Source: Ettlia oleoabundans
Lineage: Eukaryota; Chlorophyta; Chlorophyceae; Chlamydomonadales
Direction: 5' to 3'
DNA length: 12,284 nt
Assembly (NCBI GenBank): GCA_019693395.1
Contig: JAAMXP010003577.1
Location: 1 to 12,284 of the forward strand
Below the pieces are notes generated by a model. The model worked only from the letters and a program-made list of their open reading frames with translations, made no database searches and had not been told where the DNA came from. Position numbers and translations under genes: made by a program. Each line of letters starts with the position of its first letter. Position 1 is the first letter of the stretch. Below are positions 1 to 9,732 of this stretch, in pieces.

Positions 1-3000
1 ACACACGCATGCGCCGCCGCCCGCCCGCCGCCCTACGTACACACACTCACCTTGCCAATGCCAAAAAACTCCGATGCGCGTGCCACATAAACCTCGTACA
101 ATGACAGCCGCTCGCGCTCAGGCACCTTGCGCACGGCTTGTTCATAGATCTGGCGCACAATACAGCACAACAGAGTGGGCCAGTAAAGGGGACAGGTTGT
201 GAATGCATGAAGCGTGGTAAGTGGGAAGGTTGCTTGTTGGTGCACTGCGGTGCAGGCAACAGTAAAGTGGCACGGCACCCTGCGTTTCTGGCTTTCCACA
301 CCGCAGTCCCACCAGTGCATGAGCCAAGATGTTTGCCACCCGTGATCCCTATGGGTGCTGCAGCCAGGTTCCAGCCAAAATAGGAGAGCCCTTCCCCCCA
401 CCCCCCCCACCCACGCACAGGACCATACACATACACATGCGCACACACACACCACCACCACCACCCGCCCCTCCTTCAACGGCAGTTGCCCAACCCCTAC
501 CGCTGAGCTTCCCGCCCAACCCCAGTCAGCTGCCTGTCTGCCACCCACCTGCATTGCATTGCGCGCAAGGCCGTGCTCCTCCTCGTACCGCGCATACGCA
601 AGAAACAACGCCTTGCTCTGCTCAGCAGGCGCCTCCTCAATGGCCTGCCGGAAGAGGTCACGCGCACGCTCAACCTTCTTGCCGCCGTACCGCTCAACAA
701 ACTGCAGTGGGGGGAGGGGGGGGGTGCGGGCGGGCGGCGGCGGCGGCATGGGGTGTGAGCGGCAGTTTAAAGCACGGGGCGCTGGTGTCAAATGGTGTCA
801 AGTGGTGCCAAGTTGAGCCAAGTTGAGCCAGGCAGTAGATAAAAGATAGCAAGACCACCCTGCTGGCGGCAGCAGTTTGGAGGAGTGGCGATGCAGGGGG
901 ATTCCACCCTATGTGCTTGTTGTCTGCATGCTGCAAACGGCGTACAAGCAGCCGGCTGGCTGAGACCAGACGAGCATCAAACTTGCGCGAGGAAAAGTCC
1001 CTGTCCATTTGCTGACGCTCCCCCAACGCCCCCTTCCCAGCCGGCACTGCCCAGCCACCTGTGTGAGGTACGCCACCCAAATGTCCTTCACGTGCGGGTA
1101 CTTGAACAGTGCAATGCCACGCTCATACACCCTGCAGTGCAGTGAAGCATATGTGTACGTTGTGGTGGGGCGGCAATGGGCGAGCGAGCGAACGAGCGAG
1201 CATGACCGCGCACATGTGTGGGTGGAATCGCTAAAGAGAGTGGTTCATTCTGATAAAACACCCACAAATACAGTATGCCCACAATCAGCCCCAAGCCTTT
1301 TTGACCCTCTCAATCTACATCGCAATTCCAACCGAAATTGTTGGGGCAGCCGTGTGCGCAAGTGTGTGCAGGAAGCCATTGCATTCACCCCGCCGACGCC
1401 TACCTGAATGCCTCCTCAAAGAACTTGTGCTCCCTCATGAGCGCCGCATAGTTGAGCACTATCTGGGGGGTGGCTATGCGTAGGTCCAGGATGCCCTCGT
1501 ACACGCTCTTGGTGCTCTCAAGCGTGCCCAGGCTGCAACGCACATAGAAGACGTACATTTTACATAGCACCCTGGTCATGAGAGCACAGCACAGGAGGGG
1601 ATCAAAGGTTTCCAAAGGAAGGATGAAGACTGCACATGAGGTGCAAGGGGGGCGCGGCATGAGACCAGAGACTCAGACACGCTGCCGAGACATTTGGCCT
1701 GCATTAGTACCCACCCCTCACCCCCCCAAACTCCCAACCACACACTCACCTCTCCTCCAGGTCGACGTGGAAGGACCAGAGCTTCAGGCTGCGGTACAGG
1801 CGCTCCTGCACAGGCAGACCACCCTCCTCCTGCATCCCACACGTGCAGGCACAAGCAGTGAGCGTTGGCACGCGGGTTGAGGGGTGCAGGGCAGCTAACA
1901 TGACAGCAGAGTAGTAGGCGGGGGAGGCAGGTGCAGCAAGCCAGCAGTGGACTGTGGGGCAGAGGCACGGCAGACCTTCACTCTAGCCAGGCCTTGCTGC
2001 AAAGCACTGCCACACTGCATAAAGCCCTCTTTCTTCCGCATGCGTGACCTTCATCCCTCCTTCCCCACCTCGCGTGTGCGTGGCCTACTGGGCCTGGTGG
2101 TAGCCCTGCGCATAATGTCCAGACCGCGCTTGAAGTTCTTGTGCCTCAGCTCCATCTCTGCCCACTCGCACCACACGCTGGCCAGGTCGTCCACGTACTT
2201 GAACCGAGCCTGACATTAGGGGTATGGGTGTGGGTTGTGTGGTGGTAGGGGGAGTGGGGGTTAGGGACGCAGTCAGCTGTGGTCATGACTGCGTGTTCCA
2301 CGACTCAAACCAGCGGCTTCTCCAGCACGCGCCTGCAGCTGGAGGCCGATGCCCCGCAGGATGCTGCATATGCTACTGCTCTCGACACTCCAAACGTTAC
2401 CAACTCTTCCATCGACCGCTCGACCTGCCACTGCCCAGAAAGCTCCTGATGCCACCCACCTGCACCGCCTTCTCAAATATGATGCGGGCGTTGGGCAGGT
2501 CTGAGTGCCGTTCGTACAGCTTGGCAAATGCCACCCATAGCGTGTGAGGCTTGCCCACGGCCTTGTCGGGGTCAACCGTTCGGACAGCTTCTGCAGAGAA
2601 GTGAGCGGGGAAGCACAGAAACAGGCGCAGCAACATGCGGCAAGCCACATTGACAACAATGCAGTTGCAAAAGACGAGTCAGCTGAGAGGCAACACGGGA
2701 GGAACAAATACCAGGTTCATCTCCAAACCCATCCACCCATCCACACCACCACCACCACCATCATCACCCACGCACCCGTGTAGCACAGAATTTGTTTGGT
2801 TGGGTTAGCCTTAAAAAGCTTGGCACGCTTGTGCCACTCGTGCACGTTGTGCGGGTTCTGTCGCAGCATCACGCTGGATAGCAGCTCTGGCCGCCGCTCC
2901 ATGAGGTGCTCCAAACGTGCCAGCCTGCACACGTGGCATGTGTATAATGAGACCGGCACGCCATGGCAAAACTTGGGCAACGGTGGCAATGGCAGCACCC

Positions 3001-5999
3001 TCCCCATCAGCACGACTGCTGTCAATGGCTGCTGCAGCATTACACCATGCAGCACAACTGCAACTAGCCAGCCAGGACAGCACAGGGCGGGCAGGCAGCG
3101 TCCGTGCAGAGGGTCCATTTAGCGTCCACAGGTGCCTTGGAGGCATAGCGGTGTAACGCATGCTCACCGCATGTCCAGGTCGTCGCCGCTGTCCCGCAGC
3201 AAAAAGTCGTCGCCGTCACCTTCAACCTCCCCTGTCACATCGCCCTCTTCGTCTGCTGCCTGCTGCATCTTGGCAGATATCAGCGACTCCTCAAACTGCG
3301 GGGGGCCAACGTAATGGCGGGTGGGGTTGGGGTTGGGGTTGTGGTGGGGAAGGCGTCAGGCAGGCAGGCAGTTGGTAAATTGGCATGGGTGACGATGAGG
3401 AAGGGAGGGGGGGATCCATGATGCAACAAAAATGCCACACTGAAAGGCATTGAGGGAAGCCCATGGCGGCATCAAAGCACCCTGTGCCTTAAACTCCGCC
3501 AACGTCAGACCTGCTCTCATGCTAGTGACCTGCCCCATGCGCCCTATGCCGCCTGCTCCAAGTTTCACCTGCGTAAGTGCATCGTAGACGAGGCTGAAAT
3601 CGCGAACAGTGATCACCGAGGTCAGCCCCTCCTCGTAAACATCTCGTGCACGCTCAAACATGCCGCGACGAATGAAGTAGTCGGCCAGGGAAGTCCACAA
3701 ACGACCAACCTAGCGCACGGTGAGTTGGCGGGGTGGGGTGTGGGGGGGCGGGCAATTATTTGAGCTGGTGTGTGTGCCATGCGTATCAGACAGACGCAAA
3801 CCAGGGCAAATTACCAAAGCAGCCAGCGCTGTTGGCCGTGCGTACACACCATCACCAGTGTGTGCCGGCTGTCAGGCAAGCAGGCAGGCAAGCAGACATG
3901 CAGGCTCATGCCCCAGACACGCAGGCAGGGCTGCACCTCATCAGTGAACCGTCGTATGCCGCTGCGCAGGATAGCCTCAACCTTCATCTCCTGCGCATCC
4001 ACAGTAGGGCAGCACAAACTGGAAAACATATAAACGTCAGGCCCAGAAAGGAGCAGTTGCAGAGATGCTATCGCTGCTGCGCGGCTTTGCAGAATGTCCT
4101 GCACCCCACCCTTCCAATAGAGCAGCAAAATGCTGCCATCTGACCAAAGCCGCCTGGTTTTCCCTGCCCCGTCATGAGGTGCTGTGTGGGGCGATGCTCT
4201 TGCGACCACGTCCCCGCTGTGCAGCCGCACCCACCTTGACATCATTGGGGTGCTTTGTGACTAGGTCGCACAGCTCTAGCCACAGCTGGTGCTTGCTCTT
4301 GCCCTCAAGCGACCGGAAGCCCTCGTCGTTCACCACGTCCGCCAGCCGCTGCAGGGTGGGCGGGACACGAGGTGGGGGAAAAAAGGGGAAGCTGCCGCCA
4401 ATGAGGGAAAGGTTGAGGAGTAGCTAAACTGCCATGGAAGCAAGCGCGAGTTTACGACGAGCAAGCAACATTACAGCTGACGGCCCTGGAGCATTAGTTG
4501 CCTGGTGCGATTTGATGCATGGCAGGGCCCTGACACATTCCCAACAACATAAGGGGCGTTTCTGCAGATCCGCAAGATGATGATGTCGTGCTGCCTGCCC
4601 CCAACACCTCCACAACCCCCACTGCAACCCCAACACACAAAAAAAACACACCCATCCACCTTACCAATCACACATTCCGTACCCTACATGCACACGCGCA
4701 GGCAGCAATGGCACATTGCCATTCACATACCCGCGCTGCCTCCCCCCACAGCTGCTTGATTTTGAGGTACGTGATAAATTCCTCTGAGTGGGTGGGCTCC
4801 AGCTTTAAGTACCGCCGATACACCTGCAGCACACAGGTGGGGCTGACAGGTTGGGATTTGCTCCCTATTGCATGCAGGCTGCTCAGATTGCGGTTGCGAA
4901 GCTGCCTGTGGGTGCTGCATGGTAGCAAATGCCAGCCTCTGCCAACCAATAGCAAAATGGGAGTGGGCTAAGAGGCAGGCACACTGATGCTAGCACCTGG
5001 GAATGCTACATCAAATCAAACATCTGCTGCCAGATTGACCCGGTTTGGCCAGCCCAATGCCAACCAGCGAGCTGCTTGCTGGCCATGCAGCATGCCCTTA
5101 CCACTTGCCACCTGCCCCATCTGCAGCGACCAGCAACTCTTCCAATACCCTGCTTACCCCCCACCCTGCCCCACGACCTAACAACACGACACTCACCCGC
5201 ACTGCCGTCTCCATAGGGATGCCGGGCTGGCCTATGAAGCGCAGGTACAGTGGCCAAATGCGCTCATGCTGTGTCACTGGCAGGCTGGTAAGCGCGCGAT
5301 CAAAGAGGCGGCGTGTGCGTGTGATGTAGGCCTGCTTCAACATGAACTCCAGGTACATGATCCAAATGCGAGGCATTTTGTGCATGGAAACCATGGCCCG
5401 CTCGAAGGTGTTGTTCAATGTCTCAGTTGCGGGGTGATGCGGAGAGAGTCCACGCACTGCCACAAGTCGCTCAGACAGGTAGGCGTGCCACAGCTGGGGG
5501 TGGGGGTGGGGGGGGTAGCGCGTCAGACGGGCATTGCAAGAAGCAAAGGAAGGACAGGGACGAGCAGTAGTGTGTTTACGCCACACCCTGTGTGCAATTG
5601 CAGCAACAAGTGGCCTGCGGAGCACGGGCTGTCAGCGGAGGTTGCAACAGAGAGCCATCGCAGCAAGTTGAGCAGACCTTGCCAGCAAAAGGCGTAGTGT
5701 TGTAGAACTCATACCAGGTGCACGCAAGTCTACCGCTGCTGTGCTGGTCAGTTTTGCAGGGAGAAGGGGGTCAAGCGGCGCACCTTGTAAGAGCCGGGCA
5801 GCGCATTGAGGGCGCGCTCGTACAGCAGGTAGCGCTTCCTTGGGTTTGCGCTCTTGCGCGCATCCAAGTATCGAATCCACATCCGGAGCGAATAGGGGTT
5901 ACGCAACAACTCTTCCTCAAAGAGCAAGTCTTCCTCGCTTGGCAGCAAATCCTCAAGCGCATCGCCCGCCGGCGCCCCGTTGGCCTCCACAGAAGCCAT
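1..5999 (-). CDS. SYF1: Pre-mRNA-splicing factor SYF1/XAB2, HAT-repeat protein (3' end outside window)
   Basis: SYF1 (human XAB2) is a scaffold of the Prp19/NTC complex in the nuclear spliceosome; the human protein also acts in transcription-coupled repair. Fifteen exons join in frame into 666 residues: 5999-5784, 5493-5197, 4823-4731, 4348-4235, 3990-3937, 3709-3569, 3295-3168, 2924-2776, 2590-2460, 2209-2069, 1829-1750, 1532-1404, 1131-1059, 701-549 and 149-51. Bases 1-50 begin the next intron, so the C-terminal part (human protein about 855 residues) is missing. HAT-type helices run throughout: LRMWIRYLDARK (residues 38-49), RIWIMYLEF (exon 2), GIRRFTDE then VGRLWTSLADYFIRRG (exons 5-6), NPHNVHEWHKR (exon 8), GKPHTLWVAFAKLYE (exon 9), DDLASVWCEWAEMELRH (exon 10), DLRIATPQIVLNYA (exon 12) and FVERYGGKKVERARDLF (exon 14). 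Exon 7 holds the acidic loop typical of the family. All 14 complete introns (185-399 bases) are GT-AG. The ATG at 5999-5997 gives the family-like start before EEDLLFEEELLRNP. Identity is close to certain; single splice sites, mainly at the exon 10/11 linker, are less sure. Confidence 0.96.
423..472 (+). repeat. CA-rich then CCA-rich simple repeat in SYF1 intron 14
   Basis: Alternating CA dinucleotides (ACATACACAT, CACACACACA) pass into CCA units (CACCACCACCACC) inside the intron between SYF1 exons 14 and 15. It is a microsatellite and explains the long but meaningless open frames here. Confidence 0.6.
708..740 (+). repeat. G-run tract at the 3' end of SYF1 intron 13
   Basis: Long G runs broken by single A, T or C bases lie directly beside the acceptor at 702-703. 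In the transcript this is a C-rich pyrimidine tract before CACTGCAG. On the template strand it could form a G-quadruplex. Confidence 0.65.
2739..2768 (+). repeat. CAC/CAT trinucleotide repeat in SYF1 intron 8
   Basis: A run of CAC units followed by CATCATCACCC lies just inside the donor end of SYF1 intron 8 (minus-strand GTG/ATG units). It is a simple microsatellite and is not read as protein. Confidence 0.6.
3319..3349 (+). repeat. Telomere-like (GGGGTT)n G-rich tract in SYF1 intron 6
   Basis: Three perfect GGGGTT units at 3323-3340 are flanked by more G-runs (GGGTGGGG before, GTGGTGGGG after). Four or more runs of at least three G make it a good G-quadruplex candidate on the plus strand, the template strand of SYF1. 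It lies near the 3' end of intron 6. Confidence 0.7.
3868..3906 (+). repeat. GCAG(GCAA) short tandem repeat in SYF1 intron 5
   Basis: Imperfect units of AAGCAGGCAGGC and CAAGCAGACATGCAGGC repeat for about 40 bases within SYF1 intron 5 (3710-3936). A similar GGCAGGCAGGCAG stretch lies at 3358-3372 in intron 6. Confidence 0.5.
5496..5515 (+). repeat. G-run tract at the 3' end of SYF1 intron 1
   Basis: Runs of five, five and eight G separated by single T bases abut the acceptor of SYF1 exon 2. In the transcript they form an almost pure C polypyrimidine tract ending in CCCCCAG. Confidence 0.65.
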
Positions 6000-6387
6000 C
6001 CTCTCGGGCCGCCGCCGCCGCTTACACGCTTCTACCGCTGCTTGCCGCCGGCAGTGTCATTCACTCTATCTGAGCAGCTGAAGATGGCGAGCAGGAAGCG
6101 CAAACGGGATCCACGTGTTCCGTTTCTTCTCTCGCCGGCAGATCACCAGCGGGGTCGCCTGAACGCACATGTACTGCTCTGCCTCCATGGCTGTACAGGT
6201 GTCGGGTCGTGTGAATCATACAATTACTACAAACGACCTCGGCGGGCAGGGTTGTGCTCCCCTCACAATTTTGCTGCCAGAATTCTGCTGGAACTTTCAA
6301 GTAAATGGTTGACAACGTGCCTGACTGTGTAGGTATGCCGTAGTACCGTCAAATCGCTCGATGACAATGGCACACAAGAGCATTGCC
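6000..6387 (-). other. Josephin 3' UTR plus SYF1 5' leader; no convincing gene
   Basis: These 388 bases separate the Josephin stop from the SYF1 start, both on the minus strand. I see no credible coding exon. The only plus-strand candidate begins at an ATG at 6084 with a basic MASRKRKRD start but soon loses protein-like composition and ends at 6332. The stretch must hold the Josephin 3' UTR and the SYF1 promoter and 5' UTR. A GCC-repeat tract (minus-strand GGC) lies just upstream of the SYF1 ATG at 6008-6021. Confidence 0.6.
6022..6026 (-). terminator. Possible TGTAA poly(A) signal for the Josephin gene
   Basis: The minus strand reads TGTAA here, the usual poly(A) signal of green algae. It is the only copy in the Josephin 3' UTR apart from one that overlaps the stop codon itself (6392-6388). 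It lies only 23 bases upstream of the SYF1 ATG, so it would need overlap or near-contact of the two transcripts. A chance match is quite possible. Confidence 0.35.
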
Positions 6388-7622
6388 TTACAGGCGGGTT
6401 GATGCATGACATGCGTCTGGCAAGGGATGGGAGGTCAGTGACGAGTCAACAATCCAGAATACCATGGCATCATGTTGTTGCACCTGCAAAGCTAGGAACT
6501 GCCGAACTGCTGCTGCATCTGCCTCTGCTGCCAGTGTGTCGCCGTGTCCTGCTTCATATTTGCGACTGTTGCCGGCATCCTTGCTGCCACTTTCTGCTGT
6601 GAAAGCAGGCAGTGGACCTGCACTTAGGGGTCTGCTTGCCCCCTGTCCTGCTGCCGTTAAGACACTATTTGCTATTAACTGGGGAGCCGCCAAAGTGCTG
6701 TCCAGGTTCCACCAGCGATGACCAAACCTCTTGAGAGCAAACCAGTGGCGGCCGCCAAGCAGGCGGCTGAAGGGCCCCTCCCCCTGCGACTCAAGTGAGT
6801 GCTGAAATCGTGGATTCCATGCACTACTACCATAGGAGATACTGTTTATATGCATACGAAGGGAGAGCAAGGGATTGAGGCCCTTGCCCGGGGGAGCAGC
6901 TACCCCACCTTGACATTGAGTACCAGGCCCCAGCAGGCATCCAAATCCAGCTGCGAAAAACTCATATCTCGCAGGTCACACCAGTGCAACTCCTGCGTAA
7001 TTGACAGCGCAAATGTTGGAGCACGTTGCAGACAGCTGATGCAGGCAGTTGATTATCTATTTGCTAGGTGCATTGTACCTTGCCATGACGCCTGAGCGCC
7101 AGTTCAAGCACACTCACATCCCAGTTGCCAAGGAACAGCATCCTGCACCACAGGAGTGTCAACCACCATTTTCTGGCTCCGCTGTATTTATCGAAGCAGG
7201 AGGACAATGTCCGACTAGCCAACATAGAGGGCACTGCCTGCAACAGCTTGTTGCCACCTGTGGGGGTTGAGGATTGGAAGACGGCGAGGCGCCAGCTCAT
7301 TGGCAATATCGTCCAGTTCAGAACTGCCATAAACAGGTCGCTGGAACAGAGAGTTCAGAGAGTGCAGGAGACACTGCTGGAGCCTTTGTTGTTCCTGCAA
7401 TGCAACAACTCTTGATGGGTGAGGTAGAAGGTCAGCGGGAGGGGAGGCAGGGCAGTGGGATGGCAAAATCAGCGGTTGCCACCGTGCTGGTCTGCGCGGT
7501 ATGCACAAGATACACATCCCTATGAGTACTGTACTTGAAAATGCTCCAACTGGGCACTGCCGGGCTCTGTTACTCACATGGTAAACTGGGTGAAGCTCCG
7601 TTGCGTCCTCCTGCGGCTTCAT
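6388..7622 (-). CDS. Josephin-domain deubiquitinase (JOSD/ataxin-3 family cysteine protease)
   Basis: Josephin proteins hydrolyse ubiquitin conjugates with a papain-like catalytic triad. Five exons join in frame to 241 residues: 7622-7578, 7394-7258, 7142-7079, 6992-6909 and 6783-6388, with GT-AG introns of 183, 115, 86 and 125 bases. Family landmarks in order are ELHPVYH|EQQRLQQCLLHSLN (nucleophile Cys23), SSELDDIANELAP, NPHRMLFLGNWDVSVLELAL (residues 58-77), WCDLRDM, LVLNVK, GGRHWFALKRFGHRWWNLDS (His123, and Asp138 in NLD), and the final strand VRQFLALQVQQHDAMVFWIVD. The catalytic set therefore looks complete. At 241 residues it is longer than human JOSD1/JOSD2 (about 200), mostly because of a stretch of about 50 Ala/Gly/Ser-rich residues between the NLD motif and the last helix and strand. 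No ubiquitin-interacting motif or C-terminal extension is visible, so it resembles the JOSD type more than ataxin-3. The stop TAA is at 6390-6388. It lies head-to-tail upstream of SYF1 and divergent from the six-cysteine gene at 7796. Confidence 0.92.
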
Positions 7623-7795
7623 GGCCGTATTACGCGCGATTCATGCCCTTCAGCTTGTTTTCAGCTCATGCCGACATCGCTTTGAGCGGCTTTCCAGCCT
7701 AACCAATTCAACTCGTCAGCCAGCTGGTGCTAAACTGTCGCTTGCACACTTCCTTTGGATTCCGCTCGATCACTGCAGCCCAACAGGTCGCCCCA
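7623..7795. promoter_or_regulatory. Shared divergent promoter region (Josephin / six-Cys gene 1)
   Basis: The two start codons face away from each other with only 173 bases between them, so both 5' UTRs and both core promoters must fit here or reach into the genes. A CCAAT pentamer lies at 7703-7707 on the plus strand. I see no clear TATA box. The promoter role follows from the layout, not from a recognised element. Confidence 0.6.
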
Positions 7796-9132
7796 ATGGC
7801 ACGCGCAGCAGTGGTGTTCATCTTGCTCCTGACACTTGCCTTGGCACCTCCTGCACGGGGTCAGACCTCTGCTAATGTCATGGACCTCCTGAATGATCCG
7901 AAGCTGAAGCCCTTCATTGAAAAGGCGCGTGCTGAAATGCGTGCGAGCGAGTCGGTTGGGTGCCGGTGCCGGCAGTGCGACAACAGCTGCCGCAACGTTG
8001 TCGTGCTTTTTATTGCTGCAGTATGCTGTCAGCAACTGCCTAGCGTGTTTGCCGCAACCATACCGCACAATGGGTTGTTATGTTGCTGGACATGCTGTCA
8101 TGCACAGGACTATTGCAACCGTTGGTACGAGTTGGTAGTGTGTACAGGAGATGATGCACCGTTGTTGCCATGTGCCATAGCCACGCTTCATTGCAACCTG
8201 GAACCCTGCCCTTGCAGGTTCTTGGAATACAAGAGTGCCTTGCCAATATTGCAGGTCCGCTTCTGCAGTTTGACATCAACCAATGCCCCTCACTGCTGCG
8301 CATGCTAGATGCTCTGCAACTGGGCAACTCCAACCCTGCCGTAACCTGCGAGCTGTCATGTGTGGAGCAGTTTGACAAGGTTAGCAGCATCGAGTTTTGG
8401 GAGGGAGCTGGCTGCAAACACCACATCGCAGGCTGACGGCAGCACGTGATCCTGGTTGTTTTTCTCCAGCGAAACTGTGTGTGCACGTAACTATGCTTGT
8501 CAGGCTGCGTGGCTGCCCAGCTTTGCCTACTGGGTGAGGTGCAAGCAAGCAGCTCAGCAGCTGAAAGAATTGCAGCCCATCCCTGCCAAAGCAGCACCCC
8601 TTGTGCTGCTTACCGCCTCTTCGTGTGCAGCTAAGTGAGGGGTGCTTCAAGGAGTTGATGGACGCATTCAGCAGTGACACCTCCGACGTTGGCCGTCCGG
8701 CTGCCCTGTTCTTTGAGGAGTGCGATGCCACGGTGGCAGCGGGGCAGCAGGCTGAGGCTGCCACCCCTGCCCCCGCCCCTGTGCCTACCCCTGTGCTTGC
8801 ACCAGCAGAGGGTGAAAAGGATGGCATTTCTCCCAGCCCTGGTGCGTGGCAGTGGATACCGTGTGTGTTTTTGTTCTTGTATGCATGCATAAGTACCATG
8901 ATGATGTCTTTTTCCTCATTGGGAGCTAGGATACGCTGCCAGCTCGGGGCGTAATTCTGATACTGCCTCATCCACATTTTCCCATGCTGGCGGCATACTT
9001 GCAGCACCTGATGTTGCGGCTGCTCCTACGCCCGTCCCCGTGCTCTACTCGGGCAGCCTTGCTGGATCCCTGCCAAAGAGCATCCTGTACCTGTTGTCCA
9101 TGTCTGTTGCAGCATTCATGTTGCTGGCATGA
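7796..9132 (+). CDS. Secreted six-cysteine, probably GPI-anchored surface protein (tandem paralogue 1)
   Basis: I do not recognise a named family. Four exons join in frame to 244 residues: 7796-7954, 8218-8379, 8631-8841 and 8930-9132 (introns 263, 251 and 88 bases; the last ends in TAG). Residues 1-22 are a signal peptide (MAR then a VVFILLLTLALA core, likely cut after ARG). The mature protein has exactly six cysteines, at 60, 76, 97, 101, 112 and 138, spaced C-x15-C-x20-C-x3-C-x10-C-x25-C, which fits three disulfides. After residue 138 comes an Ala/Pro-rich stalk (PAPAPVPTPVLAPAEGE), then a C-terminal hydrophobic tail (SILYLLSMSVAAFMLLA) that ends exactly at the stop, as in a GPI-attachment signal. 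Seen: signal peptide, Cys pattern and tail. Inferred: GPI anchor and surface location. The paralogue at 9733 shares NPAVTC/RPAVTC, the K|xxxxC(F/Y)K exon junction and FFExCD. ATG 7796 is chosen because it begins the signal peptide and matches the MAR start of the paralogue. The exon 1 donor (TCG|GTTGGG) is the weakest boundary. Confidence 0.84.
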
Positions 9133-9732
9133 GCCAACAGCGGCACAACAACAGGCAGAACAGTCACAGCCAGCATATGCAGCAAGCTTTGTGAAACTTG
9201 ATGCAGTTATCATGTAGCTGGTGCGCCCTGTGCCAATGTTGTTTAAAAGCTGTCACTCTACGATATTGTCGCGGGCTGCACATGGTCGTTGGTTGGTGCC
9301 ATTGATTGGCGCATTGGTATTGGGTCTGCAGTTTGGGCTTTGCCCACGTTGGGCCTTCCACTGCAAGCTATGTGGTGCTTACTTTTGCACCGCACTATAA
9401 GTGGCTGACCGGCTTATCCGACTTGCCATGTAAGGCTCCAGTTCAAGGCCAGAGAACAGGGGCATGTACCGCCATCATGATATCACCGGTACAATAGCAG
9501 GAATTGCCGATGGCCCCCCCTTGCCTAGTACAAACACTCCACGCGCTGTTTGGTGACATTGGCCCCCCTGCATGCTTAGTGTCAGGATCAAACCGCATTA
9601 AAATCAGTGCTGGCAACATCAGTCACGCTCCTCTGCTGAGCATGCTGTGCTGGGCCGTTGAAACCGGCGGTTGGCAGCCGAACGGGTCCGCCTATCTTCC
9701 CTGGCGTACATCAGCAGCAATTGATTAGCACT
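9133..9732 (+). other. Intergenic: 3' UTR of six-Cys gene 1 and upstream region of six-Cys gene 2
   Basis: Six hundred bases without a supported exon on either strand. The left part up to about 9445 is the likely 3' UTR of the first six-cysteine gene. The right part holds the promoter and 5' UTR of the second. The short open frames here have no protein-like features. I recognise no repeat or RNA gene. Confidence 0.65.
9429..9433 (+). terminator. TGTAA poly(A) signal of six-Cys gene 1
   Basis: TGTAA lies 297 bases after the stop codon of the first six-cysteine gene and is the only copy between that stop and this point. The distance resembles the 289 bases to the TGTAA behind the second gene. 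Cleavage would be expected some 10-20 bases downstream. Confidence 0.55.

Noticed and set aside
329..826. Plus-strand frames of 150-165 codons with His/Thr/Pro-rich sequence.
   Set aside because: They are produced by CA and CCA repeats in a SYF1 intron and by the antisense of exon 14; composition is low-complexity and no start context or homology is visible.
787..832. Short tandem units (GTGTCAA, GCCAAGTTGA) that might be a small regulatory repeat array.
   Set aside because: Only two or three imperfect copies inside SYF1 intron 13, with no spacer structure; best read as local slippage.
2591..2775. C/D-box snoRNA in SYF1 intron 8, based on a minus-strand GTGATGATG near 2760 and a CTGA near 2688.
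   Set aside because: The C-box-like element is part of a CAC/CAT microsatellite, no terminal stem pairs the boxes, and no C'/D' pair is evident.
6084..6332. Plus-strand frame beginning MASRKRKRDPRVPF, which could be a small nuclear protein divergent from SYF1.
   Set aside because: Only the first 20 or so residues look protein-like. No downstream exons fit because the space beyond is occupied by the antisense Josephin gene, and no TGTAA follows the stop. The stretch is better explained as Josephin 3' UTR.
7727..7795. Upstream in-frame extension of six-Cys gene 1.
   Set aside because: It has no ATG and would bury the signal peptide. The ATG at 7796 matches the MAR start of the paralogue.
8108..8134. 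Possible 27-base exon (DYCNRWYEL) in intron 1 of six-Cys gene 1.
   Set aside because: It keeps the frame and has AG/GT borders, but would add a seventh cysteine not found in the paralogue, whose micro-exon lies in a different phase. Direct joining of exons 1 and 2 gives the cleaner alignment.
8879..8892. 12-base palindrome TATGCATGCATA in the last intron of six-Cys gene 1.
   Set aside because: A short palindrome in an AT-rich intron is expected by chance; no second copy or flanking element suggests a mobile element or a protein-binding site.
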